DNA of 14,519 bases. Source: an uncultured Pirellulaceae bacterium. Lineage in GTDB: Bacteria > Planctomycetota > Planctomycetia > Pirellulales > Pirellulaceae. The translations under genes and the position numbers were made by a program. Position 1 is the first letter of the stretch, and the number at the start of each line of letters is the position of its first letter. Shown piece by piece: positions 7,310 through 13,212 of this stretch. The stretch covers positions 1 through 14,519 of the forward strand of contig CAMYKF010000404.1 in assembly GCA_947258905.1 (NCBI GenBank). Direction: 5' to 3'. The notes below the pieces were generated by a model that searched no databases, was not told the origin of the DNA, and was given only the letters and a program-made list of their open reading frames with translations.

Positions 7310-8359
7310 TTAAACGCTGGCTACGGCTGCCTGTTGTTCGACAAGCCCGTCGGCTGCGGCAATATACCGAATCAGGTCGATGATGCGCCGCGAGTAGCCC
7401 CATTCGTTGTCGTACCACGAAATTGTCTTGAAGAAATGACTGTTCAACTCGATTCCTGCACCCGCGTCGAATACCGATGAATAGTCGCAACCCATGAAGT
7501 CACTGGAAACGACCTGTTCGTCGGTATACCCGAGAATTCCTGCCAATTCGCCTTCGGAGGCATCCTTCATGGCCTGACAGATCTCGTCGTAACTGGTTGC
7601 CTTGTCGGTCTTGAACGTCAAATCGACCATGGAGACGTTGGCCGTGGGGACGCGTACGGACATTCCAGTCAGTTTGCCCTGCAATTCCGGCAAGACCAGG
7701 CCTACCGCCTTGGCGGCTCCGGTCGACGAAGGGATCAGGTTGGTGTAGGCATTGCGGCCTCCGCGCCAGTCCTTTTTCGACGGACCGTCCTGAGTCGGTT
7801 GAGTGGCAGTGGCAGCATGAATCGTAGTCATCAGGCCTTCGGCCAACCCGAAATGGTCGTTGATGACCTTGGCCACCGGGGCCAGACAGTTGGTAGTGCA
7901 GGAGGCATTGGAAACCACCCGATCCGTATCCGGATTAAAGCTCTTGTGATTGACGCCCAGCAACAATGTCGGCACCTGATCGGGGGTCTTGGTGGGTGCC
8001 GAAAGAATGACGCGATCGGCCCCGGCCTGCAGGTGTTTGCTGGCGTCGTCGAATTTGGTGAACAGGCCCGTGCACTCGATGACGTAATCCACGCCGAGTT
8101 TTTCCCACGGCAGGGCGGCCGGATCGCGTTCCGACAGACAAGCAATACGCTGGCCATTGACGATCAATGCGTCTACTTCGGTTTCGACCTTTCCGTCAAA
8201 GCGGCCGTGCGTGGAATCGTACTTCAGCAAATATCCCAGATTTCCCGAGGAAACGAGGTCGTTGATGGCTACAAACTCGATGTCAGGCGCGTTGGCGCCG
8301 ATGCGAACAACCAGCCGACCGATACGACCAAAACCGTTAATCCCGACCTTGACTGCCAT
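7310..8359 (-). CDS. gap: Type I glyceraldehyde-3-phosphate dehydrogenase
   Basis: The 349-residue product has the NAD-binding GINGFGRIGR (6-15), Asp34 in INDL (typical of NAD rather than NADP preference), SNASCTTNCLAP (150-161) with catalytic Cys154, catalytic His181 in TIHAATATQ (Ala183 replaces the usual Tyr), RGGRNAYTNLIPSSTGAAKA (199-217), RVPTANVS (236-243) and WYDNEWGYS (315-323). It interconverts glyceraldehyde-3-phosphate plus NAD and phosphate with 1,3-bisphosphoglycerate. A strong GGGGAG lies seven bases before the ATG, the best ribosome site in the window, consistent with high expression. It is co-directional with the sucrose and PFK genes but separated by gaps of about 300 bases downstream and 260 upstream. 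Confidence 0.97.
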   Translation of the reverse strand: MAVKVGINGFGRIGRLVVRIGANAPDIEFVAINDLVSSGNLGYLLKYDSTHGRFDGKVETEVDALIVNGQRIACLSERDPAALPWEKLGVDYVIECTGLFTKFDDASKHLQAGADRVILSAPTKTPDQVPTLLLGVNHKSFNPDTDRVVSNASCTTNCLAPVAKVINDHFGLAEGLMTTIHAATATQPTQDGPSKKDWRGGRNAYTNLIPSSTGAAKAVGLVLPELQGKLTGMSVRVPTANVSMVDLTFKTDKATSYDEICQAMKDASEGELAGILGYTDEQVVSSDFMGCDYSSVFDAGAGIELNSHFFKTISWYDNEWGYSRRIIDLIRYIAAADGLVEQQAAVASV

Positions 8360-8487
8360 TTTGGAATCTCCCCTTTGTGATTAAATACTGCGGACGGCGT
8401 GCATGAGAAAATACAGCACGATGAGACGGTTGCCCAGTATGCAATTGGCGTACCGAATAGGGATTTCGCAAGTCCGGGCTGCGGTGT

Positions 8488-8575
8488 AGCCGAAGTGGCA
8501 ACACTTCGGGCTCGCCGGTTTTTTTGAGTTTGCGGGGCGTCTGCCAGCAGTCCGCCCGAACTCTTGCGAGTCCGG
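8488..8575. repeat. Pair of related GC-rich hairpins in the kinase-GAPDH gap
   Basis: Hairpin A has arms CCGAAGTG (8490-8497) and CACTTCGG (8502-8509) around GCAA, extended by AGC/GCT with one bulged G. Hairpin B has arms CCGAACTC (8556-8563) and GAGTCCGG (8568-8575) around TTGC, the complement of the first loop. Both start CCGAA and have 8-bp stems with 4-base loops. Seven T follow hairpin A on the plus strand at 8519-8525, six bases after the extended stem, which is the wrong strand for the neighbouring genes. The pair looks like a dispersed repeat or a transcript-processing structure in the 5' region of GAPDH. Confidence 0.4.
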
Positions 8576-8619
8576 CCGGCTACGCAAACCGGGATCCTTG
8601 AGCCAACCCGGTTCAACGT

Positions 8620-9300
8620 TCAGGCTAAGTCCGGGTTTGGCTGGCTTTCGGCGGCCGCTTCTTCGCGCTCGTCATGCGGCGCTGCAATCACGATATCGGC
8701 CCGGCTTTTGTGCGTGGAAATTTCCTCGTGCTCAATTGCCAGCACTCTTTCCAGCAGGATTTCGCTGGGATCGCGGTCTCGCAGCTTGCGGGCTCGCCTT
8801 GTCTGGCGGTACGTGCGGTCAATAAAGACCCGGATATCAACGTTGCTCAACAGCGATGTGTAACATCCCTCGATAATCACGACATCACGAATACCTCGCT
8901 CGATGATTTCGCATGTGACATCATCTTCTTCGAATCGGACCAGCGGTTTCGACAGTGGTTTGTCGGGATGCTCCTTGAGCGAATAGATATGGGCCTCCAT
9001 CAGGTCCAGACGTACCTCACCCAGACCGACCCACGAGATGTCGGTTTTGCGTCGCAGATGATTCGTTTTGGGAGGAAGCCGGAAATAGTCATCCTGACAG
9101 AGAATCAGACAGTTGCGGCCTTCTGATTCCAGTTCCGCGGCCAGACAGTTGGCAATTTCCGATTTGCCTGATCCCGATTCGCCGGCAATGGATATCGTGA
9201 CACAACTGGCACTGACAGCCAGTTTTCGTCGCACCATGGGCAGGACTTCCGCAGCGGCGTTGCGATGGTATTCGGTGATCACCAGTTTGTCGCCAATCAT
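8620..9300 (-). CDS. Uridine kinase / phosphoribulokinase-like P-loop kinase
   Basis: From ATG 9300 the protein has 226 residues: an N-terminal lead MIGDKLVITEYH, Walker A GESGSGKS (40-47), CQDDYFRLPP (68-77), a DISWVG-EVRLDL block (87-100), the Walker B-like strand VVIIEGCYTSLL (140-151), DRTYRQTRRARKLRDRD (161-177) and a C-terminal AIEHEEISTHKSRADIVI segment (188-205). This places it in the uridine kinase/PRK superfamily, which phosphorylates nucleosides, ribulose-5-phosphate or other small molecules with ATP. The substrate is not evident. In-frame ATGs at 9456 and 9486 would add 52 or 62 residues without visible homology. A promoter-like pair at 9351-9378 and GAGAAAG before 9300 favour the shorter form. 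It precedes GAPDH on the same strand. Confidence 0.82.
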   Translation of the reverse strand: MIGDKLVITEYHRNAAAEVLPMVRRKLAVSASCVTISIAGESGSGKSEIANCLAAELESEGRNCLILCQDDYFRLPPKTNHLRRKTDISWVGLGEVRLDLMEAHIYSLKEHPDKPLSKPLVRFEEDDVTCEIIERGIRDVVIIEGCYTSLLSNVDIRVFIDRTYRQTRRARKLRDRDPSEILLERVLAIEHEEISTHKSRADIVIAAPHDEREEAAAESQPNPDLA

Positions 9301-9350
9301 GCAAATCGCTTTCTCGATCGGGTTTCTGTAAAGGCCGGAATAAGTCAGCG

Positions 9351-9378
9351 ATTTTAGATGCTGCGATTGGCGGTGCAA
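9351..9378 (-). promoter_or_regulatory. Candidate sigma-70 promoter for the kinase gene
   Basis: On the minus strand TTGCAC (9378-9373) and TAAAAT (9356-9351) are separated by 16 bases; they match the -35 and -10 consensus at four and five positions. Transcription would start near 9345, leaving a leader of about 45 bases before ATG 9300. This would make the longer start codons untranslatable from this promoter. Confidence 0.42.
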
Positions 9379-9443
9379 CGCCTTGGAAAAAGTTTCCGTC
9401 TGCCGGGCGGTCAGTTTAACTATTTTACGGCCTGCCAGGCGTC

Positions 9444-9449
9444 TATGAT
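9444..9449 (+). promoter_or_regulatory. Candidate -10 box for thioredoxin
   Basis: TATGAT matches TATAAT at five of six positions and lies 61 bases before the thioredoxin ATG. No good -35 is visible at the expected distance, so this is only a candidate. With the minus-strand candidate 70-100 bases away it would make the kinase-thioredoxin gap a divergent promoter region. Confidence 0.25.
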
Positions 9450-9510
9450 GGTTCATTGCCAACACAGACTCGATGCGGTTGTCCAATCAGGAAACTGACT
9501 TTCAGGAGCC

Positions 9511-9945
9511 ATGTCCGATACCCATCAATTTGTTTGCCCGTCGTGCCTGTCGCTGAACCGCGTGCCGGTTTCCCGACTGGGAGACAGGCCGATTTGCGGC
9601 AAATGCAAACAGGCCTTGTTTCCGCAGCAACCTGTGGAACTGACCGATTCCAATTTCCAGCGATTCGTTGAAAAGACGGACGCCTTGCTAATTGTCGATT
9701 TCTGGGCCGAATGGTGCGGTCCCTGTCGCATGATGGCTCCGCAATTTGCCGAGGCGGCCAGCCAGCTGGAACCGCCGATTCTGCTGGCGAAGGTCAATAC
9801 AGAGGCAGCCCGTTACACGTCAGACCAGTTTGGCATTGTCAGCCTTCCCACTCTGGTCGCTCTGCAGGGTGGCGAGGAATTCGCGCGCCAGCCCGGCGCG
9901 ATGAACACGCAGCAAATTATTCACTGGGTCCGCTCGATCACCTGA
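9511..9945 (+). CDS. trxC: Thioredoxin 2 with N-terminal zinc ribbon
   Basis: The 144-residue product has two CxxC pairs near the N-terminus (Cys9/Cys12 and Cys29/Cys32), which form the zinc ribbon of TrxC-type thioredoxins. It is followed by a thioredoxin fold with VDFWAEWCGPC (62-72; redox pair Cys69/Cys72) and the cis-proline loop SLPTL (Pro113). It is a cytoplasmic disulfide reductase; in E. coli the TrxC type belongs to the oxidative-stress response and its zinc site is redox-sensitive. AGGAG ends only two bases before the ATG, tighter than usual, but no other start fits, because the ribbon begins at residue 9. It stands alone on the plus strand, divergent from the kinase and 206 bases before the stress-type gene. 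Confidence 0.94.
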   Translation: MSDTHQFVCPSCLSLNRVPVSRLGDRPICGKCKQALFPQQPVELTDSNFQRFVEKTDALLIVDFWAEWCGPCRMMAPQFAEAASQLEPPILLAKVNTEAARYTSDQFGIVSLPTLVALQGGEEFARQPGAMNTQQIIHWVRSIT

Positions 9946-10110
9946 CCATCGATGGCCTGACATAACAGCTGTGCCCGGTGTAGAGCGATTGGGCACGCGC
10001 ACTTCCAGGATTGGCACGTTAAACGGATTTTCTCGTCCCTCAAAGGGCAGGTAACACCATCGGCACGAAAACTGCCCTGCTGTTTGGTGAAAAGGGCCGC
10101 GCTTATCTAC

Positions 10111-10145
10111 GGTTTTGCTACAGGATCTAAGGTTTTGCTACAGGA
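10111..10145 (+). repeat. Tandem 15-base direct repeat before the stress-protein gene
   Basis: GGTTTTGCTACAGGA occurs at 10111-10125 and again at 10131-10145, a period of 20 bases or about two helical turns. The second copy supplies AGGA as the ribosome site, seven bases before the ATG at 10152; the first copy carries a second AGGA. The repeat could be a regulator site, a translation-control element or a small duplication. Confidence 0.6.
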
Positions 10146-10151
10146 ATCAAA

Positions 10152-10724
10152 ATGAACTCTGATCAAGCCCACCAAGGCAACAAGGCGCTCGTTGCCGTAT
10201 TCGATGATGTGGTCACTGCCAGTGCTGTTGTTGAGAAACTGCATGAATCAGGATTCGACCTCAAGAATATCGAACTGGTTTCCCATGATCTCGATGCCGA
10301 GTCTCCCGAAATCAAGACGCCCAAGGTGCACGAGACCTCCGAAAGCTCGGTCGTGGACGGGATCACCAAGGGTCTGAAGGCGGGATTGGCGGCTGGCACC
10401 GGAGCAGGCGCTCTGACGCTGGTCTTGACCACGTTTCCTGGCTTTTTCATCGGCGAGGTCATATTCGCGGGAGTGACCGGAGCTGTACTTGGCGGCATCG
10501 GTGGCGTTGACCACGCGGCCTTTGACGACAGCGTGGACCTGCCCACGCGCGACGAATACAAGCAGTTGCTGGACGATGGCAATAGCCTCGTGGTGTTGCT
10601 GGGGACGCATGACGAGGCCATGCGGGCCGAGGAGATTGTCAAGCACATGCCTCATGCGCGCAGCCATATGCATCTGGTGCACGGTCACGAATTCCACGAG
10701 CATCCGTCGCGCGGTGATTCCTGA
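10152..10724 (+). CDS. Stress-type membrane-associated protein with glycine zipper
   Basis: In this 190-residue protein, residues 11-45 (KALVAVFDDV onward) and 132-176 form two alpha/beta half-domains, each with a short strand and a helix. They flank a Gly/Ala-rich hydrophobic stretch (about 74-119) with GxxxG-like spacing that could insert in or lie on a membrane. The layout recalls general-stress-protein-17M/YflT-like and DUF1269-like proteins of unclear biochemical role. The C-terminal 20 residues are His-rich (HMHLVHGHEFHEH), so metal binding is possible. The start has AGGA seven bases upstream inside the direct repeat. The alcohol dehydrogenase ATG follows 19 bases after its stop, so the two are probably co-transcribed. 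Function is inferred only as stress-related, with modest certainty. Confidence 0.75.
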   Translation: MNSDQAHQGNKALVAVFDDVVTASAVVEKLHESGFDLKNIELVSHDLDAESPEIKTPKVHETSESSVVDGITKGLKAGLAAGTGAGALTLVLTTFPGFFIGEVIFAGVTGAVLGGIGGVDHAAFDDSVDLPTRDEYKQLLDDGNSLVVLLGTHDEAMRAEEIVKHMPHARSHMHLVHGHEFHEHPSRGDS

Positions 10725-10743
10725 CCGGGAATCGCAGGTTTCC

Positions 10744-11757
10744 ATGAAAGCGATGATTCTGCGATCGACTGGCTTGATGTCCTCTGACAGCCAACCGCTG
10801 GAACTGGTCGAATTGCCGCGACCAGTTCCAGGTGCCCGGGAAGTGCTGATCAAGGTCGCTGCCTGCGGCGTGTGCCACACGGAACTGGACGAAATCGAAG
10901 GTCGTACGCCGCCGCCTCATTTGCCGGTCGTACCCGGCCACGAGGTTGTGGGCTCGATCGTTGAATTGGGCGAAAACGTGACCCGGCATCAGGCCGGCCA
11001 ACGTGTGGGTGTGGGCTGGATTCATTGCTCCGACGGCAGCGAATATGAAAACGTTAGTCCGGATTTTTGTGCCACCGGACGCGACGTCGACGGCGGCTAC
11101 GCCGAATACATGAAAGTCCCCGCGGATTATGCCTTTCCGATTCCCGACGCATTTTCCGATGAACAGGCCGCGCCCCTGTTGTGCGCTGGGAGTATCGGAT
11201 ACCGGGCACTACGGCTGACGCAAATCGAAAATGGCCAGACACTGGGGCTGACCGGATTCGGAGGCTCGGCACACCTGGTGATTCAGCTGGCCCGCTGCCT
11301 GTACCCCGACTCGGATGTTTTTGTGTTTGCCCGCGACGAGCAATCGCGTCAATTCGCACGAGACCTGGGAGCCGTGTGGGCTGGCGATACGACGGATTGT
11401 TCTCCCCAACCATTGCAGGCCATCATCGACACGACGCCGGCATGGACTCCGGTCGTCGAGGCTCTGGGCAATCTGCGACCTGGGGGGCGCTTGGTGATCA
11501 ACGCCATTCGCAAGCAGGAAGGTGACAAGGATGCGTTACTGGGTCTAAACTACGAAAAACACTTGTGGATGGAACACGAGATCAAGTCGGTTGCCAATAT
11601 CACGGGCCGCGACATCGCGGAATTCCTGCCGCTGGCCGCTCAGATTCCGATTCAGCCCCGGACCGAACGATATGCCCTGGAAGATGCCAATAGCGCCCTG
11701 CTGGAACTCAGGCAGGGACGTATCCGGGGCGCCAAGGTGCTGGTGATGGATGAATAA
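10744..11757 (+). CDS. Zinc-dependent alcohol dehydrogenase family protein lacking the structural zinc motif
   Basis: An MDR-superfamily protein of 337 residues. The catalytic zinc ligands are present: Cys41 in CGVCHTELD, His66 with Glu67 in PGHEVVG, and Cys147 in APLLCAGSIGYRAL. The NAD(P)-binding loop is LTGFGGSAHL (169-178). The lobe that normally carries four Cys for structural zinc is shortened (about 92-112) and keeps only Cys95 and Cys109, with Ser at the ENxC position. DVDGGYAEY (114-122) follows in register, so this is not a frameshift. It probably oxidises an alcohol or reduces an aldehyde; the substrate is unknown. The frame is open upstream, but ATG 10744 gives the normal family start, with AGG five bases before it. 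The stop lies 15 bases from the convergent PAC2 stop with no terminator between. Confidence 0.9.
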   Translation: MKAMILRSTGLMSSDSQPLELVELPRPVPGAREVLIKVAACGVCHTELDEIEGRTPPPHLPVVPGHEVVGSIVELGENVTRHQAGQRVGVGWIHCSDGSEYENVSPDFCATGRDVDGGYAEYMKVPADYAFPIPDAFSDEQAAPLLCAGSIGYRALRLTQIENGQTLGLTGFGGSAHLVIQLARCLYPDSDVFVFARDEQSRQFARDLGAVWAGDTTDCSPQPLQAIIDTTPAWTPVVEALGNLRPGGRLVINAIRKQEGDKDALLGLNYEKHLWMEHEIKSVANITGRDIAEFLPLAAQIPIQPRTERYALEDANSALLELRQGRIRGAKVLVMDE

Positions 11758-11772
11758 TTGCCGCCGTTCACA

Positions 11773-12759
11773 TTACGATTCGTCTTCCGGCGAACCGTTT
11801 GGCGGCTCAATTTCCCCGGGCGATTCGCCTTCGAAAGTGAACAGGTCCAGAAAGCGGTCTTCATACTCGCGGAACACGCCAAGTTCATCCAGCAAGCGTT
11901 TCAGTTCGTAGGCCTTGGATCGATCCAGCTGGGCCTCGCCGAACAGCAGATCCAGTTTTGCCTGATCTTCTTCCGACAGCTTGCCAACATCCAGCGGATC
12001 GGGCAGCAACGTTTCGTCTTCGTCCTCCGCCTGCCTGCCCGCGCGTTGTTCCAGGTGTTTGAGTTGACTGACGGCCTCGTCCAGGTGCTTCTGAATGCGG
12101 TCCGCTTCCACGACCAACTCGGAAAGATCGATTTCCAGTTTGGTTAGTTTGGAAAACATGCGAAGCACATTCAGCGACGCCTTGGGGAACGGCACGCTGG
12201 CAAACATTTGCGGCATTTCACCCAGCAGGCAACCGCCAGACATATGCCGCTCGGCCGCCACACCCAGCAAGATGCCGTTCATTCCCGATATGTTGCCGCC
12301 GGACAGCAAGTGGATTTCGTTTTCCACCAGCTTGCCCAGAGTTTCGTGATCGATGGCCGCGGCGATGACGCGTCCCTGATCAGTCAAGCTGATGTTGGTG
12401 GCAAACGCGGCAAAGGTGACGACATGCGAGACCGCCATTTGCTGGGCGTAATCGATCAGTTTGCGGCAAAAGTTATAACGGCCCTGCGGCGGCTGCGCTT
12501 CACCGATGAACAGGATCAGGTCAGGACCGTCGCCTGGATTCTTCCAGCCAAAAAACTGGCTTTTCGGATAGCGAAAGGGCTGCACCAGTCCCTTGTTAAC
12601 CGAAACATGACCGACGTCGAACAACTCGGTGGCCTGGTACTCGACGATCATCTCCATTTCCAGCTTGGCCATCAGATAATAAGCGGCGGTCAGTGCCACA
12701 TGCCCCATACCGGGCCACGCGGCAACCATGATCGGGCGTTCGAGATCCGAAGCTTGCAT
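11773..12759 (-). CDS. PAC2 family protein with C-terminal coiled-coil and acidic extension
   Basis: In this 328-residue protein the N-terminal 200 residues match the PAC2 (proteasome assembly chaperone 2) fold as I recall it: VAAWPGMGHVA (12-22), a strand-rich ATELFDVGHVSV segment, ILFIGEAQPP, and the glycine loop LLSGGNISGMNGILLG (151-166). The last 120 residues contain a heptad-like helix (about 204-245) and an acidic, Pro-rich tail. In eukaryotes and archaea PAC2-type proteins act on proteasome-like particles; in bacteria their role is largely undefined. No proteasome gene is visible here. A purine-rich AGAAGAAAG precedes the ATG. It converges on the alcohol dehydrogenase and diverges from the baeRF gene across 453 bases. 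Confidence 0.85.
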   Translation of the reverse strand: MQASDLERPIMVAAWPGMGHVALTAAYYLMAKLEMEMIVEYQATELFDVGHVSVNKGLVQPFRYPKSQFFGWKNPGDGPDLILFIGEAQPPQGRYNFCRKLIDYAQQMAVSHVVTFAAFATNISLTDQGRVIAAAIDHETLGKLVENEIHLLSGGNISGMNGILLGVAAERHMSGGCLLGEMPQMFASVPFPKASLNVLRMFSKLTKLEIDLSELVVEADRIQKHLDEAVSQLKHLEQRAGRQAEDEDETLLPDPLDVGKLSEEDQAKLDLLFGEAQLDRSKAYELKRLLDELGVFREYEDRFLDLFTFEGESPGEIEPPNGSPEDES

Positions 12760-13212
12760 TGCGATATCTTTCTTCTACCAGCCAGTTGGGAGCCGCTCGA
12801 CGGCGGCTTGTGCGAATAGACAATCAGTAAACACGGTCGGCAACCGTTTTGCAAAGAACTTGTCATTTTTTCCAGTTCCGCGTGTTCTGGAAAGGCAAAT
12901 AACCGGATGGAACCAGGTTGCCCATGCTCATTAAACGCATCCGGGTGCAGTGTGTTGGCAAATTTGGCAAATCGCTGTATGTTTCCGGGCGCAGGCTCGC
13001 CGGCGTGCGAATTCGCCCGCGACAAGGCCTCGTCGCCATCGGCACGCGGTTTAGGGAAGCAATAAAAAGGGGAGCAATAAAAACGGGATGAAGCAGTTCT
13101 TCGTTCTGGCGATGACAGGCGTTGGGAATGCGGCACGCTGATTGCATCGTTAACATGGCGTAATGGTGCTGTTTAACAAATTCCGGACAACCAAACTACA
13201 GGAAGCTGTTCC
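12760..13212. other. Divergent intergenic region between PAC2 and baeRF genes
   Basis: This long 453-base gap must hold the promoters of both divergent genes. Visible are a tandem AGCAATAAAAA repeat (listed separately), a near-perfect palindrome around GCGAATTCGC (13007-13016) with one mismatch in its outer arms, and GGAAG seven bases before the baeRF ATG. TTAACA at -35 distance from a second TTAACA just upstream of baeRF is too weak to call a promoter. No credible coding frame or RNA gene is seen. Confidence 0.45.
13058..13083 (+). repeat. Tandem AGCAATAAAAA direct repeat
   Basis: AGCAATAAAAA occurs at 13058-13068 and 13073-13083, a period of 15 bases, separated by GGGG. It stands out as an A-rich island in a GC-rich gap about 130 bases before the baeRF start. 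It could be a protein-binding site or a small duplication. Confidence 0.5.

Noticed and set aside
8488..8525. Intrinsic terminator on the plus strand
   Set aside because: The hairpin and T7 tract are separated by six bases and no plus-strand gene precedes them, so it is listed as a hairpin repeat rather than a terminator.
9301..9486. Longer kinase starts at 9456 or 9486
   Set aside because: The extra residues show no family resemblance, no ribosome site precedes either ATG, and a promoter-like pair lies downstream of both.
10031..10094. AGGGCAG...CTGCCCT inverted repeat as a thioredoxin terminator
   Set aside because: The loop is about 20 bases and no T-tract follows, so it is too weak to call.
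10489..10743. Upstream extension of the alcohol dehydrogenase frame
   Set aside because: The 85 extra codons overlap the stress-protein gene in another frame and have no MDR resemblance; the family start is at 10744.
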